From positions 2,108,001-2,172,000 of the forward strand of contig NZ_CP092535.1 of NCBI RefSeq assembly GCF_022437945.1: a stretch of 64,000 nucleotides of DNA. Reading direction: 5' to 3'. The notes under the pieces are model-generated. The model was not told the DNA's origin, searched no databases, and worked only from the letters and a program-made list of their open reading frames with translations. Both the position numbers and the translations under genes were made by a program. The stretch's first letter is position 1. Every line of letters starts with the position of its first letter. Positions 26,942 through 37,991 of this stretch are shown here, one piece after another. Source of the DNA: Nocardioides sp. TF02-7. GTDB taxonomy: Bacteria > Actinomycetota > Actinomycetes > Propionibacteriales > Nocardioidaceae.

Positions 26942-27993
26942 AGCGCGGCGGCGAGGAGCCCGACGACGGCCGCTCCGGCGCCCGCCATCGCGCTCCGCGC
27001 CCGCGGGGCGCCGCGAAGCCGCTCCCAGAACGGCAGGCCGGCGACGACCAGCAGCACCGAGGGCAGGAAGATCGCGCCCAGCGCGATCGCCGCGCCGGCG
27101 ACGGCGCCGGTGCCGGGCAGCACGGCGCCGAGGTAGGCCGAGAACGAGAACAGCGGACCGGGCACCGCCTGCGCCGCCCCGTAGCCGGCGAGGAACGACT
27201 CCTGGTCGATCCCACCGGGGCCGACCGCCTCGGCCTCGAGCAGCGGCAGCACGACGTGGCCGCCGCCGAACACGAGGGACCCGGCCCGGTAGAAGGAGTC
27301 CACGAGGTCGAGGGCCGGGTCGGCGACCAGGCGCGCCAGCAGCGGCAGACCGACGAGCAGCAGGACGAACAGCGCGAAGGCCGAGACCGCCCCACGGCGG
27401 CCGACGGGCACCTCGCCGTCGTCCCGGGCGTCGGCGGGGCCCTCGGCACGGAGCAGCGCCAGGCCGAGCAGGGTTCCGAGCGCGATCGCCGCCACCTGGC
27501 TCACGGCGTTGGCGCTGAGCAGCACCACCGCCATCGCGCCGACCGCGATCGCCGCCCGGCGGGTGCCGGCGGCGAGCGAGCGCGCCATCCCGAGCACCGC
27601 GTGCGCGACGACACCGACGGCCGCGGCCTTCAGCCCGAGCAGCCAACCCGCGTCCGCCTCGGGACCGAGCGCCTCGACGCCGAGCGCGAAGCCCAGCATC
27701 AGCAGCGCCGACGGCAGGGTGAACCCGACGAACGCCGCCGCGAGGCCGGCGTACCCCGCGCGACGGAGGCCGATCGCCATCCCGACCTGGCTCGACGCCG
27801 GCCCGGGGAGGAACTGGCACAGCGCCACCAGGTCGCCGTACGCCTGCTCGGTCAGCCACTGGCGCCGCACGACGAACGCGTCACGGAAGTAGCCGAGGTG
27901 CGCGACCGGGCCGCCGAAGCTGGTCAGCCCGAGCAGGAGGAACACCCGGAACACCTCGCCCGGTGAGCCCGGGTGCTCCGTGCGGGCGTCCAT
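26797..27993 (-). CDS. chrA: Chromate transporter, ChrA family
   Basis: A 398-aa long-chain CHR protein made of two homologous membrane halves, each opening with a glycine-rich motif: LGLTSFGGPVAHLGYF with CQFLPGPASSQ in the first, and FGGGHVVLPLLE with AVPGPLFSFSAYLG in the second. The family exports chromate and related oxyanions. It starts at ATG 27993 with TACGAT eight bases upstream. It stands alone between the sortase gene (convergent) and recD (same strand, 42-base gap). Confidence 0.85.
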   Translation of the reverse strand: MDARTEHPGSPGEVFRVFLLLGLTSFGGPVAHLGYFRDAFVVRRQWLTEQAYGDLVALCQFLPGPASSQVGMAIGLRRAGYAGLAAAFVGFTLPSALLMLGFALGVEALGPEADAGWLLGLKAAAVGVVAHAVLGMARSLAAGTRRAAIAVGAMAVVLLSANAVSQVAAIALGTLLGLALLRAEGPADARDDGEVPVGRRGAVSAFALFVLLLVGLPLLARLVADPALDLVDSFYRAGSLVFGGGHVVLPLLEAEAVGPGGIDQESFLAGYGAAQAVPGPLFSFSAYLGAVLPGTGAVAGAAIALGAIFLPSVLLVVAGLPFWERLRGAPRARSAMAGAGAAVVGLLAAALYDPVFLAGVTSPGTMTVAAMSFVALAAWRAPAWTVVLAATGVGIVLL

Positions 27994-28035
27994 GGCTGCG
28001 CATCGTAGGCGGCGCAGGTGTCGACGAACCGTCCC

Positions 28036-29788
28036 TCAGGTGACCGTCGGCTGCTGGGCGGCGAGGCGGTCGGCGAGACCGGACGCGCGGCGGGCGTGGC
28101 GGCGCACCGCCTCGCGCACCGACTCCTCGGTGCCGACGACCCGGACGACGTCGACCGCGCGGGTGACCGCGGTGTAGAGCAGCTCGCGGCTGAGCAGCCG
28201 GGAGTCGGGGTCGGGGAGGACGACGGTGACCTCGCGGAACTCGCTGCCTTGGCTGCGGTGGACGGTGAGCGCGTGGGCGACCTCCACGTCGGAGAGCCGG
28301 GCCAATGACAGCACCCGGCCGCCGGCGCCGTCGTCGAACAGCGCCTGCCGCTCGTCGCCGCCGAGCACGGCGCCCGTGTCGCCGTTCCACAGCCGCAGGC
28401 CGTAGTCGTTGCTGGTCTGGATCAGCGGCTGGCCGGGGTAGCGGTCGGGCAGCCAGTCGGTGCCCTCGGCGGCGCGGAGCCACTGCTCGACCCGCGTGTT
28501 CCAGGCGCCGACGCCGTGGGGTCCCCTCGCGGTGCGCGCAGAGCAGGCGGTGCCGGTTGAGCGCGGCGACCACCGCCGCGTGGTCGCCCGCGACGGCCGC
28601 GCGGCGCAGCTCGAGCGGACCGGGTACGACGACCTCCCGGATGCGAGCCGTGTCGCCCGGCGCGACCAGCTCGACGCCCGCGGCACCCGTCGAGAGCAGC
28701 GCCCACGCCTCGTCGTCGCGGCCGTCGCGGACGGCGGCGGCCAGCGCTCCGATCGCCGCACCGAACCGGTGCGAGGTCTCGAGGTGGCTGACCGGCGACG
28801 GCGACCGGCCGCGGAACCCGCCGACGACGTCGTGGAGCACGGCGCCGGCCTCGACCGAGGCCAGCTGGTCGGGGTCGCCGAGCAGCAGCAGCCGGGCGTC
28901 GGGGCGGATCGCCTCGACCAGCCGCGCCATCAGGCTGAGCGACACCATCGACGTCTCGTCGACCACCACCACGTCGTGGGGCAGCCGGTTGCCCCGGTGG
29001 TGGCGGAACCGGCTGTGGTTGTCGGGCCGGAAGCCGAGCAGCCGGTGCAGGGTCGAGGCGGTGAGGCCGGCCACGGCGGCCCGGTCGGCGGCGGGGAAGT
29101 CGTCGCGCTCGGCAGCGGCCGCGAGCGCCTGCGACATCCGCGCGGCCGCCTTGCCGGTCGGGGCGGCGAGCGCCACCCGCAGCGGCGCCGCGGACTGGTC
29201 GGCGAGCACGGCGAGCAGCCGGGCGAGGGTCGTGGTCTTGCCGGTGCCCGGCCCGCCGGTGACGACCGACGTCCAGCGGCGGGCGCACTCCTCGGCGGCC
29301 GCGCGCTGCTCGGCGTACGACGCCGCCGGGAACAGCCGGTCGAGGGCGGCCGCCAGCCGGGCCTCGTCGACCTCCGGCTGCGGGCGGGCGAGCCGCTCGT
29401 GGAGGTCGGTGACCACCGCGCCCTCCTCGGCCCAGTAGCGGTGGAGGTAGACCAGTCCGTGCTCGACCCGGAGCGCGACGCCGGTGAGCGGGCTGGCCTC
29501 GACCGCCGCGAGCCACCCGGCGGGCTCGGGCCACGGGTGGTCGGGCAGCAGCTCGCCGACCTCGCGCAGGTCGATGCACACCGAGCCGCTGCGCGCCGCG
29601 CGCACCAGGAGCGACACGGCCGTCCGCACCTCGGCCGACCGCTCCCCGCCGAGGCGGCACAGGGTCTCGGCGGTCCGGACGTCGCCGGCGGTCAGCAGGC
29701 CCGCCCGGTTGAGCGGGGCCAGCGGTCCGTCGGGGCCCTGCAGCAGCCGGTGGTCGGCCGGGTCGGTCGCCTCGAAAAGCTCGGTCAC
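28036..29788 (-). CDS. recD: Exodeoxyribonuclease V alpha subunit, RecD (interrupted)
   Basis: The fast 5'-3' helicase of RecBCD, which processes double-strand breaks for recombination. It shows an N-terminal RecD domain, P-loop VTGGPGTGKTTTLA, APTGKAAARM, the DEAD-like DETSM, GDPDQLASVEAG, and C-terminal ALTVHRSQGSEF and LYTAVTRA. One extra G near 28527 breaks the frame; without it the text reads HREGPHGVGAWN. The GTG at 29788 overlaps the recB stop (GTGA), so the order is recC-recB-recD with coupled translation. Confidence 0.85.
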
Positions 29789-32700
29789 GACGCACCTCCC
29801 ACCCGCGCGCCGTCGAGCAGGTCGGACAGCTCGACCACCAGCGCCGCCGGCGGCCGCCAGGAGAACACGCCGCACGGCACGCCGTCGACGACCGGCGTCT
29901 CCGGCCCGCACATCCCGCGCAGGTAGAGGTAGACGACCCCGCCGAGGTGACGCTCGGGGTCGTAGCCGGGCACCCGCCAGCGCAGGAACCGGTGGAGCAC
30001 GACGGCGTAGAGCAGCGCCTGCAGCGGGTACGACGAGTGCCCCATCGCCGCGGCGAGCCGGTCGGGCGTGTAGGCGGCCGCGGTGAGCGGCTCGTCGGCC
30101 GGGCCGAGCCAGTTGGTCTTGTAGTCGCAGATCAGGTAGCGCTCGTCGTCGCCGTCGCGCACCCGGAAGACCACGTCGACCGAGCCGGTCAGGAACCCTC
30201 GGAGCACCTGGTCGCCGAGTGCCGGGTCGGCCAGCGCGGCGGCGTAGGGCAGCACCGGGTCGCCGGGCGGCAGGTGCTGCCGGAGCAGGCCCGCCACGTC
30301 GCCCAGCACCCGCGGGTCGGGCACGGGGGTGTCGCCCCCGCCGATCGGCAGCTCGAAGTCGAGCTCGCGGAGCCGGTCGGCGAGCGGCAGCTGCCGCAGG
30401 GTCCGCCCACCGGCCAACGGGCCGAGCGGCGAGTCGCACACCGTCACCAGCGCGTCGGCGAGCGCCTCGGGGTCGAGCGCGACCGGCCACGCGACCAGCT
30501 GCTCGGTCACGTGGCGCAGCAGCTCGGCGTACCAGTCGTCGGCGGCGGGGTCGGCGTGCTCGAGCACGGCGTGGACCAGCGAGCCGAAGCGGGCACCGCT
30601 CGCGAACGGTGCCAGCGGCGACGGCACCGGCGTCACCGCCGCGGCCTCGGGGGCGGGCACCGCGATCTCCGGCTCGTCGTCCTTCTCGACGACCTCCGGC
30701 TCGCTGCCCACCGCGGGCGGGTCCTCGGCCACCGCGGTCAGCGCGGAGTAGGACGTGCGCCGCCAGAGCAGGTCGACGGGCCGGGTGAACGTCCGCACGG
30801 CCAGCGGGCCGGGGTCGGGGCGGGTGGGCAGCGGCGGCGGCTCGCCCGGCTCGGCGCGCGCCAGGTCGGGCCCGCCGATGTCGGGGTCGGCCCACCGACG
30901 CAGCCAGCGCACGGTGTCCTCGTCGGACGGTGGCTCGAGCCGGTCGGGCACCCCGGCGGCGCCGGGGACCCGGCCGAGCAGCACCCGGTGCAGCGCCGAG
31001 TGCGGCACGTTGTTGCCCGCGGCCCACCACACGACGAGCCGCGACCGGGCCCTCGTCATCGCGACGTAGAGCATCCGCAGGGACTCGCCGGCGTCCTCCT
31101 GGTGGTGGCGCGCCACCAGCGCGGCCGGCCGCGCGTCGGGATCGCCGACGTGCAGCACCCGTTCGCGGTCGTCGTCGTGGTAGACGAGCACCGCCGGCGC
31201 CTGCCGGCCGACGAACCGGTCGGCGAGCGACGGCGCGAGCACGACGGGGTACTCCAGCCCCTTGCTGCCGTGGATCGTCACCAGCTGCACGGCGTGGGCG
31301 TCGGAGTCGATCCGGCGGGTGCGCTCGGTGGTGGCGTCGGTGGCCTCGCGCTGCCGGTCGAGGAACCAGGCGATCAGGCCCGACAGCCCGAGCCGCTCCC
31401 GGGTCGCCGCGTCGTGCAGCAGCTCGGAGAGGTGGCGCAGGTCGGTGAGGTGCCGTTCGCCGCCGACCGTGCCGAGCACCCGCTCGGACAGCCCGCGCGA
31501 GACCAGTGTCTCGAACACCGCCGCGATGCCGCGGCCGGCGAACGTCAGCGCCAGGTCGCGCAGCTCCTCGGAGAGCCGGTCGGTGAGCGGGTCGCCGCCG
31601 ACGTCGAGGTCGGAGCCGTCGAGGCCGAAGAACGCGGTGATGCCCGCCGCCCGGGCCAGCCGCGACCGGTGCGGCTGGGCCATCGCCTCGAGCAGCGCCC
31701 GCCAGTCGGCGCCGGCGTCGGTGGAGAACACGCTCTGCCCGCCGGTGATCACCGCCGGCACGCCGGCCTCGCGCAGAGCGGTCCGCACCTGCTCGAGGTC
31801 GCGCCGGGTGTGGGCCAGCACCGCGATGTGGCCGGCGGTGAGGTCGCCCCCACGCCCCGGTGTCCTTGTCGCGGACCTGGGCGCCGGCGCCGAGGAGGCG
31901 GCGTACCTGGACGGCCACGTCGGCGGCGATCCGGCTGCGGACGGCGTCGACGCGGGCGAGGGCGTCGGGCGCCGCGCCGAGGTCGGCGCGCAGCAGCGCC
32001 CGCAGCTGGAACGGCGCCCCGGGCAGGCCGCGCACGCAGTCGTCGTCGGCGGACCGCGCGGCCTCGATGGGGTGGACGGCGATCGCGGGGTCGCCCAGCT
32101 CAGCGTGGTTGAGCAGGTTGTGGACCGACGCGACCAGCGCGTGGTCGCTGCGCTGGTTGGTGGCGAGCGTCTGCTTGGTGTCGGCGAGCCCGGCCGCGCG
32201 GAGGTAGGTGAACACGTCGCCGCCGCGGAAGGCGTAGATCGCCTGCTTGGGGTCGCCGATGAGCACCAGCACCGCATGGCCGTGGAACGCCCGCTCGAAG
32301 ACCTCCCACTGGACCGGGTCGGTGTCCTGGAACTCGTCGATGAGCACCACCCGCCACCGGCCGCGCATCCGCCGGCCGGCGACGGCGTCGGCGTCGACGA
32401 GCACGTCGCGGAGCTGGACGAGCAGGTCGTCGAAGGACAGCACACCGAGCCGCCGCTTGCGGTGGTCGAACTCCTCGGCGACCACCCGCGCGAACGTCAC
32501 CCGCGCCTCGTCGACCGAGCCGGGCTCGGGGTGCTCGGGCTCGAGGCGGGCACCCGGGTTGTCGAAGACCGCCTTCGCGATCAGCCCGGCATCGGTGTGG
32601 CCGAGCCGGTCGTCGGTCGCCCGGTCGCGCAGCCAGAGGTCGTCGACGACCTCCTTGCGCAGGTCGGAGAGGTCCTCGACCAGCGTCGCCCGGGGGTCGG

Positions 32701-33163
32701 TGTCGCCGGCGATGCCGAGGCCCTTGAGCACCAGCTGGCAGAACTGGTGGATGGTGACGATCGTGGAGGTGTCGAAGGACGCCACCGCGGCGCGCAGGCG
32801 GTCGCGGCGCTCGGCGAGCTCGGCAGCGGTGCCGTGCAGCAGGTGGGCGACCAGCTCGTCGGGGTCGGCGGGCGGGCGCCCGGCGAGAGCGCCGTCGAGG
32901 CACCGGGCGACCTCGGCCAGCCGGCTCCGCACCCGGTCGCGCAGCTCGCTGGTCGCCGCGTTGGTGAAGGTGACGGCGAGCACCTGGTCGATCGTGGCCA
33001 GGCCCTCGGCGACGTAGCGCGTGACCAGCGCGGCGATGGTCCAGGTCTTGCCGGTGCCGGCGCTGGCCTCGAGCAGCGTCGTCGTGGGCTCCAGGCCCGA
33101 GGCCGCCGGCCCGGACGCGCCCGGGAGCGGCGCGGCGACGTCGAACGGCGGCAGCGCGGTCAT
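29785..33163 (-). CDS. recB: Exodeoxyribonuclease V beta subunit, RecB (interrupted)
   Basis: A UvrD-type 3'-5' helicase and nuclease of about 1,125 aa. The helicase domains show EASAGTGKTWTIA, TFTNAATSELRDR, IDEFQDTDPVQWEVF, GDPKQAIYAFRGGD, TIHGSKGLEYPVV and YVAMTRARSRLV. The C-terminal nuclease shows FGSLVHAVLEH and the YLICDYKTNWLG metal/Lys motif. One extra G near 31852 breaks the frame at TGAWGDLTAGHIAVL. ATG 33163 overlaps the recC stop (ATGA). Confidence 0.9.
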
Positions 33164-36100
33164 CGGACGAACCATCCCTGCTCGAAGGGCACCAGGTCGC
33201 GCCAGACGGTCTCGGCGAGTGCCGCCAGGTCCGGCAGCCGGTCGAGCTCGGCCTGCCGGCCGAGGAAGTGGCACCAGGCCGGGTCGTCGCGCTCGGGGGC
33301 GGAACTTGTCCCACTGCCACTTCTTCATGGCGTTCTTCCACGCCACCGACCGGTTGCCGCGGGCCAGCGCCCAGCCACGGCCGGTCTCGAGCGGCAGGTG
33401 GCACAGCCGCTGCAGCCCGTCGTGCCGCACCCGCGCCCAGGCGGCGAGCGTCGCGCGTGCCAGCTCGGCGTCGACGGGGCGGATCCTGCCGACGCGGTCC
33501 TTGGCGACGACCGCGCCCCGCACCTCGAGGCCGGGCTCGGCCGCCTGGAGGGCGAGCAGGTCGAGCCACAGGCCGAGGGCGTGCTTGGCGCTGAGCCGGG
33601 AGTAGGTCACCCGCAGCAGCGTGTCGCCGTGCAGGTCGGGGACCCGGCCGGTCAGCCGCCGCCCGTCGCCGAGGTCGAGCGTGACGTCGGTGGTCACCGG
33701 GTCGTCGGTGCGCAGGGCGAGCGCCTGCTCGACCACCTGCTGCGCGGACGTGCAGATCTCGCGCAGCGCCGCCACGCCCAGGTCGCCCGGGGGCAGGCTG
33801 CCGCGGCGCCGCTCGGCGGCCACGACCGCGTCCGGCGAGCCGCCGCCGAGGACGGCGGTGACGACCTGCTCGCCGACCGCCCACTTCTCCAGGCCGCCGA
33901 GCGTGATCGGGATGTCGTTGGTGGGCGGGTCGACGTCGTAGGGCAGTGCCACGTCGAGGTGGTCGAGCAGCGCGCGCGCCGGGTTGGCCAGGAAGCGGCG
34001 CAGGTCGTCGAGGGTGAGGTCGGGACCCGGCGGTGAGACCGGCCCGGGGAGGAACGGCGTGGCCGGCCGGGGGGAGCGGGCGGAGCGGGCGGCGGCCAGC
34101 GCGACCGGGTCGAACGTCGCCGGCGCCGCGGCGGCGAGCAGCCGCTCGTCGTGGGGCTGCAGCGGCTGCCGGACGAGGACCCGGTCGCGCACCGGCTCGG
34201 CGGCGGTCGCGTCGAGCGCGTCGAGCAGTTCGCCGACGGGGATCGCCGGTGGCCGGTCCTGACCGGAGTGCTCGGACATCCCGGCGAAGGTGACGACGAG
34301 GGCGTCGCGGGCCGACATCACCGCGTCGAGGAGCAGCTGGCGGTCCTCCGCCCGGGGGTCGCGCTCGCCGGTGCGCGGGGCGCGGGCGAGCGCGTCGTCC
34401 CCGTCGACGGTGATCGACCGTGGGAACGTGTCGGCGTCCATGCCGAGCAGGCAGACCACGCGGTGGGGCACCGAGCGCATCGGCACGAGGGTCGACACGG
34501 TGAGCGCCCCGGTGCGGAAGCTGGAGCGGGTGGGGCGCGGAGCGGTGAGGTCCTCGAGGAGGCGGCGGACCTCGGCGACGGTGAGGGTCGTCGAGCCGGA
34601 GTCCGCGGCCAGCCGGGCCAGCTCGTGCTCCAGCTGCGACGCCTGCCAGGCGTCGTCGTACGGCGTCGCGGTCAGCGCCGCGACGTGGGCGCGGAGCGCG
34701 TCGCTCCACTCGGTCGCCGTGCCGGCCGCGGCGAGCGCCGCGACCGCGGCGTCGACCCGGCCCAGCACCTCCGCGAGCCGGCCGGCGAGCTCGAGGTCGG
34801 AGGAGCCCACGTCGTCGAGGGGGAGCGTGTCGCCGAGCAGGACCTGCTCCTCGGGCATCGCGACGCCGGCGACGACCCGGTCGAGGCCGGACCGCCAGGT
34901 GTTGTCGGGGATGCGCAGCCCGTGGTGGCGCCGGTGGTCGGCGTCGAGGCCCCACCGCACGCCCGACGTCACGACCCACCGGGTGACCGTCTCGACGTCG
35001 TCGTCGGTCAGCCCGAACCGGCGTCGGACCGGGGGCGCGCCGAGCAGGTCGAGGACGTCGGTCGCCCGGGCGCGGCCCTCGACCAGCCCGACCAACGAGC
35101 CGGCGATCGCGAGCAGCGGGTTGGTGCTGGCGAGACCGCGGTCGGCCATCGCCACCCGCAGCCGGCGGGCCGGGTGGTCGTCGGGGACGGCGCCGAACGC
35201 GGCGTGGAGCAGGGGCGCGAAGGCCTCGACGTCGGGGCACATGACGAGCACGTCACGGGGCTCGATCGTCGGGTCGTCCTGGAGCAGCCCGAGCAGCGTG
35301 TCGCGGAGCACCTCGACCTGCCGGACCGCCCCGTGGCAGGCGTGCACCTGCACGGAGCGGTCGTCGGCGCGCAGCCGCCGCCGGCCGCGGTCGGCCGGCA
35401 CCTCGTTGGCGCGCAGGTCGGCCTGCAGCCAGCCGAGCAGGTGGTCGCCGGGCGGGTCGCCCTCGGCCACCCGTTCGACCGCCTCGACGCCGGCCAGCTG
35501 GCGCTGCACCTCCCGGGCGTCGCGGCCGAGCGTGGCGAGCAGCGGGTGCCGGGCGAGCCGGGCCGAGGGGTCGGCGGCCCGGTCGACCTGGCCGTCGGCC
35601 ACCACGGGTCGCAGCGCCTCCCACAGGGTGGTGGAGACCTGGGGGAGGAACAGGTGGACCTCGCGGCTCGCGGCGACCGCGGCGAGCAGCTCGACCTCGG
35701 TCGCGGGCAGCCGGGTGTGGCCGAAGAGGCTCAGCCGGTCGGGCAGCGGCCACCGGTCGGGCCGGTCGCGGAGCTCGGCGCAGGTCTCCCGGTGGCGGAC
35801 GTCGGGCGGGGGCGCGTCGACGGCGGCGACCACCCGGCGCCACAGCTCCGGCTGCCAGGCGAGGTCGTCGGGGACCCCGGACTCCTCGTCGCGCCCCTCG
35901 CGCCAGGCGGTGAGCAGCGCCGGCCGCTGCACGGCGTACGACGCGAACAGGCCGGCCAGCCGGCGGGCCAGCCCGTAGCGCCGGCCACGGCGCAGGTCGC
36001 GCTCGACACCGCTGAGCCGCTCGCCCAGGTGACGGGCGACCGGCTCGGCCCACGGCTCCGCGAGCGACGCGTCGAGCACCGCGAGCACCGTCCAGGCGAG

Positions 36101-36376
36101 CCGGTCGGGCCGCCACGGGTCGGAGTGCTCGGTGCCGGTGAGCATCGCCACCAGCGACCGCGGGCGGAGGAACTCCACGCCGGCGCAGACCCCGTCGCCG
36201 CCGCGAGGGCCGGTGCCGAGCCGGTGGGACAGGCGCTGCGCGAGCCACCGCTCCACTCCCTTGGCGGGCACCACCACGACCTCCTTGGCGAAGGGGTCGG
36301 CCAGCGGCGCCGCCAGGAGCTCGCCGAGGGCGTCGGCGAGGGCGGCGGTGCCGGGTCCGCGGTGGAGGGTGAGCAC
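33160..36376 (-). CDS. recC: Exodeoxyribonuclease V gamma subunit, RecC (interrupted)
   Basis: The Chi-recognition and scaffold subunit of RecBCD, about 1,072 aa. Typical segments are the N-terminal LHRGPGTAALADALGELL, VMCPDVEAFAPLLHAAFG, VCLLGMDADTFPR and a degenerate C-terminal nuclease-like domain ending LVPFEQGWFVR. One extra C near 33293 breaks the frame at KFRPERDDPAWCHFLG. The GTG at 36376 has a TAAGGT box six bases upstream, so the operon transcript is probably leaderless. Confidence 0.85.
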
Positions 36377-36509
36377 GGCCGCACCTTAGGCGCACCGCCC
36401 GACAACCGGGCGCGGTCCCGGCCGGAACCCGCCGCTCCCGTCGACGCGACGACGTACCGTCGGCCGGTCGTCACCGGTGCAGGGGGCCTCGGGACGTTAG
36501 ATTCACCGC

Positions 36510-37118
36510 ATGCCGTTCCTGCTGCGCATCGAGCTGCCCGACGTGCCCGGCTCCCTCGGCCGCGTCGCGACCGCGATCGGCATGGCGGGCGGCGACATCG
36601 AGGCGATCGAGATCGTCGAGAAGCGCGCCGACGGGACCGCGCTCGACGACGTGCTCCTCGAGATGGCCGAGGGCACCATGCCCGACTCGATCGTCTCCGC
36701 CTGCAGCGCGCTCGACGGCGTACGGGTGGTGTGGATCAGCCGCTACGCCGCCGGCGGCAACCTGGTCCTCGACCTGGAGGCCGTCGAGGAGCTGACCGCG
36801 GCGCCCGAGGCGGCGCTCGACCGGCTGGTCGACCTGCTGCCCGCGACGTTCCGCGCCGACTGGGGCGCCCGCGTCCACCGCGCGAAGGGCATCGTCTACG
36901 GCACCAGCGCCGCGCCCGACGAACTCGCGTTCGTCGAGCTGGAGGGGCCGGTGCGGCTGGAGCCCGACGGCGACGAGGTGACGCTCTACGCCGCCGCGCG
37001 GCTCGACGGCAACGAGATCGTGATCATCGGCCGGCACGGCGGACCGGAGTTCGCCGACTCCGAGATCGCCCGCCTCGGCCACCTCTCCAGCCTCGCGGTC
37101 TCCATCCGCCAGTCCTGA
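36510..37118 (+). CDS. ACT-domain protein
   Basis: A 202-aa protein opening with an ACT ligand-binding domain (LLRIELPDVPGSLGRVATAIGMAGGDIEAIEIVE), followed by a second, unnamed domain with YGTSAAPDELAFVELEGPVRL. ACT domains bind amino acids and usually regulate a partner enzyme; no catalytic domain is visible here. TAGATT lies six bases before the ATG, indicating a leaderless mRNA. It is divergent from recC and sits 75 bases ahead of the ubiA operon, with no clear functional link to either. Confidence 0.75.
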   Translation: MPFLLRIELPDVPGSLGRVATAIGMAGGDIEAIEIVEKRADGTALDDVLLEMAEGTMPDSIVSACSALDGVRVVWISRYAAGGNLVLDLEAVEELTAAPEAALDRLVDLLPATFRADWGARVHRAKGIVYGTSAAPDELAFVELEGPVRLEPDGDEVTLYAAARLDGNEIVIIGRHGGPEFADSEIARLGHLSSLAVSIRQS

Positions 37119-37193
37119 CCGCGGCCCGCCGACCCCGGGGCGTCCGGCATCTTGGCGCGGTTCACGGTGGGGGGTGCTGGGTACCGCTGGCGC

Positions 37194-37991
37194 GTGAGCC
37201 GGCTCCCCGCCCTGCTGCGCGCCGCGCACCTCGGGCCGACGCTCGCCGTGACGACGATCGCCGCGGCGTACGGCGTCTCGGTCGGCCTGCCCGCCTCCAG
37301 CGTGGTCCTGGTGGCCGCCGCCGTGCTCACCGGTCAGCTCTCGGTCGGGTGGTCCAACGACCTGGTCGACGTGGCCCGCGACCGGGCCGCCGGCCGCACC
37401 GACAAGCCGTTCGCCACCGGTGAGGTGCCGCTCGGCGTCGGCCGCGGTGCGTGCGGCGCCGCGGTGCTCCTCACCGTCGTGCTCTCGGTGTCGTGCGGAC
37501 TGGTCGCGGGGCTGGTGCACCTGGGCTGCGTGGCGGCGGCGTGGGCCTACAACCTCGGCCTCAAGGCGACCGTCGTGTCGTTCGTGCCGTACGCCGCGGC
37601 GTTCGGGGCGCTGCCGGTCTTCGTCACCCTGGCCGGTCCCGACGTGCCGTTGCCCGGGCCCTGGCTGGTCGTCGCCGCGGCGCTGCTCGGGGTCGGTGCC
37701 CACCTGGTCAACGCCCTGCCCGACCTCCGCGACGACGAGGCCGCGGGCGTCCGCGGGCTGCCGCACCGGCTCGGCGAGCGGCCCTCGGCGTGGACCGCGG
37801 TCGCGGTCCTCGTCTGCGCCAGCGTCGCGATGGTGCTCGGCGCCGGAGCGGTGCCGACGGCGGTCGTCGTGGCGGTGCTGGCCGTGGTGGCGCTCCTGGC
37901 GGGCCTCGCGCTGGTCAGCCACGGCCGGACGCCGTTCCGGGCCGCGGTCGGCATCGCCCTCGTCGACGTCTTCCTGGTGGTGCTCGTCTGA
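37194..37991 (+). CDS. UbiA-family prenyltransferase
   Basis: A 265-aa membrane prenyltransferase that should attach an isoprenoid chain to an aromatic acceptor. The first Asp-rich motif is NDLVDVARDRAAGRTDKP; the second is NALPDLRDDEAAGVRGLP. About eight membrane helices are predicted. The GTG at 37194 (VSRLPALLRAAHLGPT) matches the usual N-terminus; an in-frame ATG at 37152 would add a non-conserved leader. It heads an operon of six genes with overlapping ends that includes a type III polyketide synthase, the likely source of its phenolic acceptor. Confidence 0.8.
   Translation: MSRLPALLRAAHLGPTLAVTTIAAAYGVSVGLPASSVVLVAAAVLTGQLSVGWSNDLVDVARDRAAGRTDKPFATGEVPLGVGRGACGAAVLLTVVLSVSCGLVAGLVHLGCVAAAWAYNLGLKATVVSFVPYAAAFGALPVFVTLAGPDVPLPGPWLVVAAALLGVGAHLVNALPDLRDDEAAGVRGLPHRLGERPSAWTAVAVLVCASVAMVLGAGAVPTAVVVAVLAVVALLAGLALVSHGRTPFRAAVGIALVDVFLVVLV

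Noticed and set aside
27881..36376. A single 2,831-codon minus frame across recC, recB and recD
   Set aside because: It is a chance fusion created by one indel per gene. Motifs and ATGA/GTGA overlaps show three separate genes.
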